From the NCBI GenBank assembly GCA_900769345.1, contig CAAGGJ010000059.1, positions 1 through 21,784 on the forward strand: a stretch of 21,784 nt of DNA. Reading direction: 5' to 3'. Position numbers and translations under genes: made by a program. This stretch comes from Bacteroidales bacterium (GTDB lineage Bacteria; Bacteroidota; Bacteroidia; Bacteroidales; Muribaculaceae). Under the pieces are notes generated by a model. The model searched no databases. It saw only the letters and a program-made list of their open reading frames with translations, and was not told the origin of the DNA. Below, in pieces: positions 8,801 to 14,883 of the stretch (the stretch's first letter is position 1; each line of letters opens with the position of its first letter).

Positions 8801-8906
8801 CGAAGAATTTTCCGCTTCGGCGGTTTGGAAATACAAAGCAATATTCTGCCAAGTCGGCTTTGTTGACAAATGTTTTTGCTAAAAATCTTAAAAATGGTTC
8901 TGCCAT
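5850..8906 (-). CDS. AddB-like helicase/nuclease subunit (PD-(D/E)XK family, Fe-S cluster)
   Basis: Its 1018 residues have the layout of AddB, the subunit that with AddA resects double-strand breaks for RecA-dependent repair. The N-terminal part (about 1-700) is a degenerate UvrD-like helicase fold with no intact Walker A: its start reads CFVFPNRRSGKFFEKELAE, and later LQVMGVLETRCLDFKNVI. The C-terminal nuclease has His758 (FGTIIHNIMQ), Asp870, the DYK motif (Asp885, Lys887) in IIDYKTGR, and Gln918/Tyr922 (QLLLY). Four cysteines are placed as in the AddB Fe-S cluster: Cys726 (INCPLRFYL), then Cys1006, Cys1009 and Cys1015 (CKYCKFKDFC). No addA gene is in the window. It lies 73 bp after holB on the same strand, with no promoter seen in between, so it is probably co-transcribed with metF-holB. 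Confidence 0.85.
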   Translation of the reverse strand: MAEPFLRFLAKTFVNKADLAEYCFVFPNRRSGKFFEKELAETASCSILTPEITTITNFISDITGGIEANRIESLFILYNAYCEIAPDSNTSFDKFAHWGDVILNDFGDVERYMVDAKELFVNISELKAIKSNYLNDEVIEVLSHFFNIRKDTNSGEEFWQHITAVDGEVTLQRKFISIWDTLYPLYVKYCQKLQESGLTTDALSLRTAVEKVRAMDICEFNSKHYVFAGFNVLSTAEHKLFEAMRDKGFADFYWDYNSPAFASKQNKATKFISRYIKEFPSAYHEEKNTVMPPNVNIIGVPSNFGQTKYVGKLINTLVDTNIIADANNAIDTAIVMPDEQLFTSMLKSIDTTKVPNVNVTMGVSIRNSSIATLMASVSRLHYQASFSNDEWTYFHADVKDILMHPLARFAFRDHARQLIEYITNENLYQIPYSIICKYLGEDNKLFDIDQKLNITTVEKYITQVIDFARNILILQERTFGNKAPKEAVTDTDDTNETPKSSVEIAFLNKYCDAMAELDEVFKQYVNINFSDFRLDVNTFCFMLERLVNQAKISFEGEPLGGLQVMGVLETRCLDFKNVIIVSMNERIFPRKHFTKSFIPQQLRKGYKMSTISHQESMYAYYFYRMISRAENVYLIYNAASISEESRFIHQLRILFADKCHINHHILNLGLRLPSKGNISVPKDERIMNILNLYKAEPNANVDRHELMQTKRFSKLSAHSINEYINCPLRFYLHYVEGLAEIEEKSDFMEASTFGTIIHNIMQALYPQTEMKITEDYIKHLLDPGNQTIARTIVQVINKEFLHKGDNCDEPLIGEGLMKSEIIDIMIRSILKFDLEYIKTNGPINYIQSEREITCRLTFGNHTFNFTYIIDRLEATSDGSMLRIIDYKTGRDKPSFSNLDAPFNVGNSESYVRSKAALQLLLYCYAYEQCDMRPMQPIIYKVIKMNESGLFYKSKQITYPKFEIVKSKESIEVDIRNEFIERMNEVINGIFDADKPFTQTKNKKANCKYCKFKDFCRIE

Positions 8907-8979
8907 AGTGTGATGGTGTTAAAAAAATGTGTGAGTTTCGGTGTTTTATTCAGATGCGCGTGGTAAATGTCATACCTTG

Positions 8980-10110
8980 TCAAGCCTTCTTCTTGATGAG
9001 AATGGTCATTTTCAGGGCCATATCGAAGAGCACAATCTTGGCATTACCATTGCCTCGAATGTCGCGCTCGGCAAGTTGGAGTTCGTTGATAAATCCTTGC
9101 ACATTAATTTCGTTGATAAATGGCGCAAATCGAGTGCTGAATTGTTCTTCCTCGCGCGTCATATAGTTGAGCTGCGGATTGTGGATATTGTAAATGAAGT
9201 TTTCGCGAATCATACGGCTCGCATAGGTGAGAAAGCGACACGACTTCTCTCGTTTCATGTTGCTCACAGCTACCGACCAGTCGCGCAGACCTTTCAAATC
9301 GACCGAATAGGATAAGCGCATCAGTTGTGTGAATCGCTCGTGAAATTCGCGATTTTCACTGCCAGCTTCAAGACCTTGCTCGGCAAGTAGAATATTGCCA
9401 TCGGCAGGACCGGCATACGATAGTGCTTCGCGATGATCGATGTCGTATTTTTGCTCCAAATAATGAGCTATGGCGTCGGTAGATGGTTTGCGAAGTTCGA
9501 TGCGCTGCACGCGTGAGAATATGGTGGGCAATATTTCTTGATAATTATTGCTTACTAAGATGAAAATCGAGTCGGGGAAGGGTTCTTCGATGATTTTCAG
9601 CAGTGCATTTGCTAACTCCGGTTGCATCTTTTCGGGGAGCCACATAATGTGTATCTTGTAGCGCGACGAATATGACGACATACTCATTTTGTGAATGATA
9701 ATATCGCTCTCGCTCTTGTAAATGCGTGGCTGCCCGTTCTCGTTTTTTATGATTGATAGCCATCGCTCGTAGTTTTCAACCGGACTCTCGGACAAGAAAG
9801 TTTTCCACTCCCGAGCATAATCGGAGCAATATGTTGGCGAACCGGTACCTTTCTTGAAAATAGGGTAGGAAAAATATGTGTCGACATGATTGAACGACTG
9901 ATGTTGCAAGCACGAGGGGCAACAACCGCAAGCGTCGCCATCGGTGCGATTTTCGCAGTGAATGTATTGCGCAAAAGCTTGAGCAAGTGCGAGTTTTGGG
10001 ATGCTCGACTCGCCCATTAGAAGCAAGGCATGTGGAATTTTGTCGATGTCTACCATTCGCCGCAAGCGCTCTATAGCTTCTTGGTTGCCAATTATGTCGT
10101 AGAATTTCAT
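8980..10110 (-). CDS. holB: DNA polymerase III subunit delta'
   Basis: Delta' is a non-catalytic clamp-loader subunit. Its 376 residues begin MKFYDIIGNQEAIERLRR, the usual start of this family, so I chose 10110. The open frame extends further upstream to 10266, but that part overlaps metF and reads as out-of-frame sequence. The P-loop is degenerate (GESSIPKLALA, about residues 33-43), as expected for a subunit that does not hydrolyse ATP. A zinc module is formed by Cys52, Cys61, Cys64 and Cys67 (CGCCPSC). Later segments HIMWLPEKMQPELANALLKI and PTIFSRVQRIEL match the clamp-loader AAA+ sensor regions. It lies between metF (44 bp) and the AddB-like gene (73 bp). Confidence 0.92.
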   Translation of the reverse strand: MKFYDIIGNQEAIERLRRMVDIDKIPHALLLMGESSIPKLALAQAFAQYIHCENRTDGDACGCCPSCLQHQSFNHVDTYFSYPIFKKGTGSPTYCSDYAREWKTFLSESPVENYERWLSIIKNENGQPRIYKSESDIIIHKMSMSSYSSRYKIHIMWLPEKMQPELANALLKIIEEPFPDSIFILVSNNYQEILPTIFSRVQRIELRKPSTDAIAHYLEQKYDIDHREALSYAGPADGNILLAEQGLEAGSENREFHERFTQLMRLSYSVDLKGLRDWSVAVSNMKREKSCRFLTYASRMIRENFIYNIHNPQLNYMTREEEQFSTRFAPFINEINVQGFINELQLAERDIRGNGNAKIVLFDMALKMTILIKKKA

Positions 10111-10154
10111 ATTGAGGTTACGAAAAATATATGATTCGTTGTATATTGCATTTA

Positions 10155-11111
10155 TTAATACACTTGTTCTGCAATTCGGCGCACGCTTTCGGTGGCGTTG
10201 TGCGAATAGAAGTGGATGGAAGGTATGCCATGGGAAATAAGGTCCTTGGCTTGCATAGCGCACCATTCCACACCCACTTGCTTGGCTTCGATGTCGTCCT
10301 TACATTTTGCAAGCTCTATTGCGAGATCGGTGGGTAGATCCACGCGGAAGGTCTTGGGAAGCATAGAGAGCTGATTGCGATTGACTATTGGCTTCAATCC
10401 CGGCACGATGGGCACATTGATTCCCGCTTCGCGACAACGCTTAATGAAGTCATAAATCTTATTGTTGTCGAAGCACATTTGGGTTACTATATAGTCGGCA
10501 CCAAGGTCCACCTTATTCTTTAAGAATATCATATCAATTTCCTGGTTGGGGGCTTCCTCATGTTTTTCGGGATAACCAGCCACACCGTATGAGAAAGGGC
10601 AATCGGTGATGATATCCATCTTGGTGCCATCGAGGAAAAAGCCATCGTTGAAGTTATTCACTTGTTGCGCCAATTCGTAGGCATGGCTATATCCGTTCTC
10701 GGTGGGTATGAAGCGACTATCGTGCTTGGCTTTGTCGCCGCGAAGCACAAGGATGTTGTTGATGCCCAAGAAGTGCAAGTCGATAAGAGCATATTCTGTC
10801 TCCACTTTCGAGAATCCGCTGCAAATCATGTGCGGCACGGCGGGAATATTGTAACGTTGCTGAATGGCAGCAGCCACAGCCACAGTGCCGGGACGATTGC
10901 GCTCGGATATGCGCTGATAAAGCCCATCGGCAGTGCTTTTGTACACCATCTCACTGCGGTGAGTGGTGATGTTGATATATAGTGGCTTGAATTCTATCAA
11001 ACGATCGATGTTCTTATAGATTTGCTCTATGCCTTTGCCCTTGAGAGGGGGCAAAACCTCGAATGAGAAGCCAGGACGCGTGCTCGATGAAATTAATTCT
11101 GTTACTTTCAT
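10155..11111 (-). CDS. metF: 5,10-methylenetetrahydrofolate reductase
   Basis: This flavoenzyme reduces methylene-THF to methyl-THF, the methyl donor for methionine synthesis. Its 318 residues form a complete TIM barrel of the bacterial MetF type. Seen here: the N-terminal FSFEVLPPLKGKG strand carrying the catalytic Glu; the folate/FAD segment INNILVLRGDKA; ADYIVTQMCFDNNKIYDFI; and the C-terminal HGIPSIHFYSHN. The first strand reads FEVLPP where E. coli has FEFFPP. It has its own promoter in the divergent region shared with galE and is probably the first gene of metF-holB-addB. I see no riboswitch-like structure in the short leader. Confidence 0.96.
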   Translation of the reverse strand: MKVTELISSSTRPGFSFEVLPPLKGKGIEQIYKNIDRLIEFKPLYINITTHRSEMVYKSTADGLYQRISERNRPGTVAVAAAIQQRYNIPAVPHMICSGFSKVETEYALIDLHFLGINNILVLRGDKAKHDSRFIPTENGYSHAYELAQQVNNFNDGFFLDGTKMDIITDCPFSYGVAGYPEKHEEAPNQEIDMIFLKNKVDLGADYIVTQMCFDNNKIYDFIKRCREAGINVPIVPGLKPIVNRNQLSMLPKTFRVDLPTDLAIELAKCKDDIEAKQVGVEWCAMQAKDLISHGIPSIHFYSHNATESVRRIAEQVY

Positions 11112-11146
11112 TTCGTTTTGTTACGTTATTTTTGATGTAGCATTTA

Positions 11147-11179
11147 CAAAGTTATGAAATTATTACGAAATAGCAGAAA
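11147..11179 (-). promoter_or_regulatory. Predicted metF promoter
   Basis: The -7 box TAACTTTG (11154-11147, minus) matches the consensus exactly. A weaker TTTC element (11179-11176) lies 21 bp upstream. The leader would be about 30 nt. Confidence 0.5.
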
Positions 11180-11229
11180 CGATAAAACTGAAAATTTAGA
11201 ATGATTGCGAATATTAATGCCTTTAAACG

Positions 11230-11260
11230 ATTGTCAGATTGTGAAAAAAGATTAACTTTG
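11230..11260 (+). promoter_or_regulatory. Predicted galE promoter
   Basis: A -33-like ATTG (11230-11233), a 19-bp spacer and a perfect -7 TAACTTTG (11253-11260) lie 42 bp before the galE ATG. The 191-bp metF-galE gap holds both divergent promoters and little else that I can see. Confidence 0.6.
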
Positions 11261-11302
11261 CAATAGAACATAAAAACTATTAATCAAGATATTTTTCGAA
11301 CA

Positions 11303-12334
11303 ATGAAAGGCAAAATTTTGGTAACAGGTGGAACCGGATACATCGGTTCGCACACAGTCTGTGAGCTTCATGCTGCCGGCTATGAAGTGGTAGTAATCGA
11401 CAATTTGTCGAATAGCAACATCGAAGTGCTTGACGGTATAGAGAAGATTTCGGGAAAGCGTCCTGTGTTTGTAAAGGGCGACTGCACCGATATGGCAACA
11501 TTGAGAAAACTCTTTGAAGACAATCCCGGTATTAAGGCAATAATCAACTTCGCTGCAAGCAAGGCAGTGGGCGAATCGGTGCAAAAACCATTGCTTTACT
11601 ATCGCAACAACCTTAACACGCTTACCAATCTGCTCGAACTTATGCCTGAGTTTGGTGTGAAGGGTTTCGTATTTTCGTCATCGTGTACAGTATATGGCGA
11701 GCCTGATGTCAATCCGGTAACCGAAGAGTCGCCTATCAAGAAGGCAACATCGCCTTATGGCAACACCAAACAGATTTCTGAAGAAATTATTGAAGATTAT
11801 ATTCATTCAGGCGCTCCTATCAAGAGTATTATCTTGCGTTACTTCAATCCCGTAGGTGCTCACCCAAGTGCCGAAATTGGCGAATTGCCTAATGGCGTGC
11901 CTCAGAACTTGATTCCTTACCTCACACAGACTGCTATGGGCATCCGCAAGGAGTTGAGCGTATTTGGTAATGACTATAACACCCCCGACGGCTATTGCAT
12001 TCGCGACTTTATTAATGTGGTGGACCTTGCAAAGGCTCACGTATGTGCTGTAGATCGTATGCTTGAAAAGGACGGAGAAAATCTTGAAATCTATAACCTT
12101 GGCACCGGTCGTGGATTGTCGGTTATGGAATTGATTACCGCATTTGAGAAGGCTACCGGTGTGAAAGTGCCTTATAAGGTGGTAGAACGCCGTGCTGGTG
12201 ATATCGAAAAGGTTTGGGGTGACCCATCGCGCGCTAACAAGGTGCTTGGTTGGAAGGCTTGCGCTACCATCGAAGACACTATGCGCAGCGCTTGGAACTG
12301 GCAAGTTAAGCTGCGTGAACGTGGAATTATGTAA
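11303..12334 (+). CDS. galE: UDP-glucose 4-epimerase
   Basis: The enzyme interconverts UDP-glucose and UDP-galactose for the Leloir pathway and for surface polysaccharide precursors. It is a 343-residue extended-SDR protein. The NAD-binding GGTGYIG is at residues 9-15 and DNLSNSN at 33-39. The catalytic region has the Ser of SSSCTVYG (125-132) and the Tyr152-x3-Lys156 pair (YGNTK). ILRYFNPVGAHPS and GYCIRDFINVVDLAKAH are specific to GalE rather than other epimerases. It is the only plus-strand gene between hemW and the left edge. It is preceded by its own promoter and followed by a hairpin terminator, so it is transcribed alone. Confidence 0.95.
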   Translation: MKGKILVTGGTGYIGSHTVCELHAAGYEVVVIDNLSNSNIEVLDGIEKISGKRPVFVKGDCTDMATLRKLFEDNPGIKAIINFAASKAVGESVQKPLLYYRNNLNTLTNLLELMPEFGVKGFVFSSSCTVYGEPDVNPVTEESPIKKATSPYGNTKQISEEIIEDYIHSGAPIKSIILRYFNPVGAHPSAEIGELPNGVPQNLIPYLTQTAMGIRKELSVFGNDYNTPDGYCIRDFINVVDLAKAHVCAVDRMLEKDGENLEIYNLGTGRGLSVMELITAFEKATGVKVPYKVVERRAGDIEKVWGDPSRANKVLGWKACATIEDTMRSAWNWQVKLRERGIM

Positions 12335-12379
12335 TAATGTGGCTTAGATTCTGACGACTTTACAAAGAAATATAAATAT

Positions 12380-12413
12380 ACGACGCATCGCTAAGAAACT
12401 AACGATGCGTCGT
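12380..12413 (+). terminator. Hairpin after galE, probable terminator
   Basis: A perfect 11-bp inverted repeat (ACGACGCATCG, 12380-12390, and CGATGCGTCGT, 12403-12413) with a 12-nt loop is followed by a weak T-rich run (TTACTTTTAG). It starts 46 bp after the galE stop. Confidence 0.7.
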
Positions 12414-12433
12414 GATTACTTTTAGACCGAGCA

Positions 12434-12469
12434 GTCTGACTTGTCTGACCGGTCGGACGAGTCGGACGA
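12434..12469 (+). repeat. Four 9-bp tandem units forming a long imperfect palindrome
   Basis: The units are GTCTGACTT, GTCTGACCG, GTCGGACGA and GTCGGACGA. The first two pair with the last two as a 16-bp stem. Read as plus-strand RNA all 16 positions pair, three of them as G-U. Read from the minus strand those three become A-C mismatches. A T-run (GTTTTTAG) follows on the plus strand, so a second galE terminator is the simplest reading. Confidence 0.75.
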
Positions 12470-12486
12470 AGTTTTTAGAAAAAATA

Positions 12487-12513
12487 ACTCGCACTTCGTA
12501 ATGAAATGCGAGT
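12487..12513 (-). terminator. Terminator of rpsP
   Basis: The 7-bp stem ACTCGCA/TGCGAGT has three further inner pairs after one mismatch. On the minus strand it is followed by TATTTTTTC. It lies 28 bp after the rpsP stop codon, between the convergent galE and rpsP genes. Confidence 0.7.
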
Positions 12514-12541
12514 ATTTATGTTTTGAATTAGAATTGACTGA

Positions 12542-13078
12542 TTATTCAGCAGCTTCAGGAGCAGCTTCTTCGGCTGGAGCAGCTTCTTCAGCAGCCTTTG
12601 CAGCTTCAGCAGCAGCAAGTTCTGCTTTCTTCTTAGCCACAGCTTCGGCCTTAGCAGCGTTCTTGGCAGTTTCTTCTTCGAGTCGAGCCTTTGCAGCAGC
12701 CTTCTTAGCATCAACCAAACCGGCCTTGATTGCTTCAACCTTAGCATCTTTTTCTTTCTTCCAAGCTTCAAAACGCTTTTGAGCTTCTTCTTCGGTAAAT
12801 GCGCCCTTCTTTACACCGCCTTGCAAGTGCTTCATAAGCATAACACCTTCGCGAGAAAGGATAGTGCGTACGGTATCGGTAGGAATTGCACCGTTGTTAA
12901 CCCAGTAAAGAGCTCTTTCGAAATTTAAACTGATTGTAGCAGGATTAGTGTTAGGATTGTATGAACCAATTCTTTCAATAAACTTACCATCGCGTGGTGC
13001 TCTGCTATCAGCGATAACAATAGGATAGAACGCATAGTCTTTGTGACCGTGGCGTTGTAATCTGATTTTTGTTGCCAT
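12542..13078 (-). CDS. rpsP: 30S ribosomal protein S16 with Ala-rich C-terminal extension
   Basis: S16 is an assembly protein of the small subunit. The first 80 or so residues are the conserved domain: KIRLQRHGHKDYAFYPIVIA, DSRAPRDGKFIERIGSYNP and ALYWVNNGAIPTDTVRTIL. The total of 178 residues is about twice the E. coli length. The rest (about 100-178) is a Lys/Glu/Ala-rich, probably helical extension ending in repeated AAPAEEAAPEAAE-like units. As far as I recall such tails are usual for Bacteroidetes S16. It lies 65 bp downstream of tRNA-Gln on the same strand. I see no clear TAnnTTTG promoter between them, so read-through from the tRNA promoter is likely. Confidence 0.97.
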   Translation of the reverse strand: MATKIRLQRHGHKDYAFYPIVIADSRAPRDGKFIERIGSYNPNTNPATISLNFERALYWVNNGAIPTDTVRTILSREGVMLMKHLQGGVKKGAFTEEEAQKRFEAWKKEKDAKVEAIKAGLVDAKKAAAKARLEEETAKNAAKAEAVAKKKAELAAAEAAKAAEEAAPAEEAAPEAAE

Positions 13079-13103
13079 TTAAATAATAGTTTAAATTGTG
13101 TTG

Positions 13104-13139
13104 TATAATTTTGTAATTATAGTTGGCTTACACGAAGCC
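13104..13139 (-). other. Two small stem-loops between tRNA-Gln and rpsP
   Basis: On the minus strand GGCTT-CGTGT-AAGCC (13139-13125) begins 4 nt after the mature tRNA end. It is followed by TATAATT-ACAA-AATTATA (13121-13104). Neither has a T-run, so they look more like processing or leader structures than a terminator. Confidence 0.4.
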
Positions 13140-13143
13140 TTTG

Positions 13144-13214
13144 TTGTCCAAGAAGGACTCGAACCCTCACAGGCGGAACCAGAATCCGACGTGCTACCAT
13201 TACACCATTGGACA
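13144..13214 (-). tRNA. tRNA-Gln (anticodon CUG)
   Basis: The 71-nt cloverleaf reads from 13214 down. It has acceptor arms TGTCCAA/TTGGACA (7 bp), a D arm GTGT/GCAC with TAATGGTA between, anticodon loop TTCTGGT giving CUG, a 4-nt variable region, and T arm GAGGG-TTCGAGT-CCTTC. The first pair of the anticodon stem (T-C) is a mismatch. The discriminator is A and CCA is not encoded (ACAA follows). U1-A72 is typical of Gln tRNAs. Confidence 0.92.
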
Positions 13215-13224
13215 ATTGCGAGTG

Positions 13225-13255
13225 CAAAGTTAATAACTTTTTCTATAAAAGCAAT
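13225..13255 (-). promoter_or_regulatory. Promoter of tRNA-Gln (and probably rpsP)
   Basis: The -7 box TAACTTTG (13232-13225, minus) is perfect, with ATTG (13255-13252) 19 bp upstream. The predicted start is about 7 nt before the mature tRNA 5' end. Confidence 0.65.
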
Positions 13256-13334
13256 GTTTTGCTATGAAAAAATGATGTTTTTTGCGATTTTTTTTGTTTA
13301 AAGGCCGTTTTTGAGCCTCTGAGAAGCGATTTTG

Positions 13335-14042
13335 TCATTCCGGTAGGGATGATTTTATGGCTTCAAAGCTGGTTTGAATTATTGATTCCATATCCGCCGA
13401 TTTGGGGTCGATGGGATTGTGTATGGTGAGTATCACTTTGCCGGGATTGACGCCAAGTGATTTCTTGCGAAGTACTTTGTATGATCCGTCGATGCTTATG
13501 GGCACAAGTGGACGATCGAAATCGATAGCCAATTTGAATGCGCCACGTTTGAAGGGCTTGATTTTGCCATCACTTGAGCGAGATCCTTCGGGAAAAATCA
13601 CGAGCGACATTCCGCGGGTGAGGCGTTGGCGAGCTGTGTTCATGGTTTTTGCTATAGCCGAAGGTGATGATCGGTCCACGAGCACATGACCTGCTGCCAT
13701 GCATGCCCAGCCCACAAGGGGGATGTTTTGAAGGCTCTTTTTCATAAGCCACTTGAAGTTGTGGTTGAGAAATCCATAGATGGTGAAAATGTCGAAAGCT
13801 CCTTGGTGATTGGCTATAAACACATAAGCTTGGTTGGGGTCGATAAGTTCACGGTTTCTTACTTCAACCTTAATGAAGAGTAGCCAGCACCAGCATCTTG
13901 CCCATAGTCGTGGGGGGTAATAACCCCACCATTGGTGGCTGAACAGGCTACCCACTATAGTGAGCAATGCTGTGATGATGGTGAGCACTATCAAGATGGG
14001 GAATGCTATGCAGTATTGATAAATTCTAAATAAAGTCTTCAT
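13335..14042 (-). CDS. plsC: 1-acyl-sn-glycerol-3-phosphate acyltransferase (PlsC family)
   Basis: The enzyme transfers an acyl chain to the sn-2 position of lysophosphatidic acid to make phosphatidic acid at the inner membrane. Its 235 residues start with a hydrophobic anchor (about 12-32). The LPLAT signature blocks follow: NHQGAFD with catalytic His79 and Asp84; VDRSSPSA (about 122-129); FPEGSRSSDGKIKPFKRGAF (150-169); and VPISIDGS. A PlsC-type acyltransferase acting on another lipid (for example ornithine lipid or a lysophospholipid) cannot be excluded. It lies downstream of the two-component genes but is separated from them by a terminator and has its own promoter. Confidence 0.9.
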   Translation of the reverse strand: MKTLFRIYQYCIAFPILIVLTIITALLTIVGSLFSHQWWGYYPPRLWARCWCWLLFIKVEVRNRELIDPNQAYVFIANHQGAFDIFTIYGFLNHNFKWLMKKSLQNIPLVGWACMAAGHVLVDRSSPSAIAKTMNTARQRLTRGMSLVIFPEGSRSSDGKIKPFKRGAFKLAIDFDRPLVPISIDGSYKVLRKKSLGVNPGKVILTIHNPIDPKSADMESIIQTSFEAIKSSLPE

Positions 14043-14082
14043 ATAGCGTTTACAGGTTTATTCTTTTATTTGTGATGAGGTG

Positions 14083-14114
14083 CAAAAGTAATAAATTAAA
14101 ACAAGAAATGCAAT
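14083..14114 (-). promoter_or_regulatory. Predicted plsC promoter overlapping the upstream terminator
   Basis: The -7 box TACTTTTG (14090-14083, minus) fits TAnnTTTG. The -33-like ATTG (14114-14111) is 20 bp upstream and lies inside one arm of the terminator stem at 14105-14144. Confidence 0.55.
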
Positions 14115-14144
14115 ATTCCTTTTGTGTTAGAAATATTGCATTTC
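14105..14144 (-). terminator. Terminator of the two-component operon
   Basis: A perfect 13-bp inverted repeat (GAAATGCAATATT, 14105-14117, and AATATTGCATTTC, 14132-14144) with a 14-nt loop is followed on the minus strand by TTGTTTTAATTT. It lies 23 bp after the response-regulator stop. Confidence 0.8.
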
Positions 14145-14167
14145 GCATATAGGGCATAGCTATGTTA

Positions 14168-14878
14168 TTACTTTGCCTTAGCTTCGATTTCTGGAGCAAT
14201 GAGTTTATATCCCTTGCCGTGGATGTTGATGATTTCGATCGACGGGTCGGCCTTCAAATGCTTGCGGAGTTTGGTGATATACACGTCCATAGAGCGAGCA
14301 TTGAAGTAGTTGTCGTCAATCCAGATGGTCTTCAAGGCGAAGTTGCGTTCGAGAATCTCGTTGACGTGAGCGCAAAGAAGGCTGAGAAGTTCCGACTCCT
14401 TGGTGGTGAGCTTAGTGGCAGTGTCGTCAATCATAAGCACTTGCTTTTGGGTGTCGAAGGTGAACTTGCCAATCTTGTACATGGTAATTTCTTTGCCTTT
14501 CTTACCCTTTACGCGGCGAAGGATGGCCTCAATACGGAACACCAATTCTTCCATACTGAAAGGTTTGGTGATGTAGTCGTCGGCACCAATCTTAAATCCT
14601 TCGAGAATGTCTTCCTTGAGCGACTTGGCGGTAAGGAATATGATGGGCACATCGTTGATAACGGTGCGAATTTCTTGAGCGAGCTGGAAGCCGTCTTTCT
14701 TAGGCATCATCACATCAAGTACGCATAGGTCGTATTTGCCCTTTAGGAAAGCTTTGTAACCGCTTTCGCCGTCGGCAAACAAATCGGCATTGAATCCTTT
14801 TGCCTGCAAGTATTCGCGCAAAAGCATTCCGAGGTTTTCGTCGTCTTCACAAAGTAGAATGCGAACTCTTTCTTCCAT
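14168..14878 (-). CDS. rprY: OmpR/PhoB-family response regulator, RprY-like
   Basis: This is a transcription factor controlled by phosphorylation from the adjacent kinase. Its 236 residues have a receiver domain (about 4-118) with the acidic pocket Glu11-Asp12-Asp13, phospho-acceptor Asp55 (CVLDVMMPKKDG), Thr83 and Lys105 (ITKPFS). A winged-helix DNA-binding domain (about 130-230) follows, including LTTKESELLSLL and SMDVYITKLRKHLKAD, with IINIHGKGYKLI at the wing. The length, partner type and wording of the motifs match RprY of Bacteroides, reported to respond to oxidative stress and to regulate central metabolism and transport genes. The orthology is by recollection. It is separated from the kinase gene by only 5 bp. 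Confidence 0.85.
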   Translation of the reverse strand: MEERVRILLCEDDENLGMLLREYLQAKGFNADLFADGESGYKAFLKGKYDLCVLDVMMPKKDGFQLAQEIRTVINDVPIIFLTAKSLKEDILEGFKIGADDYITKPFSMEELVFRIEAILRRVKGKKGKEITMYKIGKFTFDTQKQVLMIDDTATKLTTKESELLSLLCAHVNEILERNFALKTIWIDDNYFNARSMDVYITKLRKHLKADPSIEIINIHGKGYKLIAPEIEAKAK

Positions 14879-14883
14879 AATTT

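Noticed and set aside
10111..10266. Longer start for the delta' gene giving 428 residues
   Set aside because: The extra 52 codons overlap the metF 3' end and show no family similarity; the family N-terminus begins at 10110.
12434..12513. CRISPR-like array between galE and rpsP
   Set aside because: Repeats are 9 bp, contiguous and without spacers, and no cas gene is near.
13144..13214. tRNA-Gln as an attachment site for an integrated element
   Set aside because: No integrase gene and no repeated copy of the tRNA 3' end is present; flanks are core genes.
13296..13317. Possible AGGC/GCCT terminator hairpin after plsC
   Set aside because: The stem is only 4 bp and no T-run follows at the right place on the minus strand.
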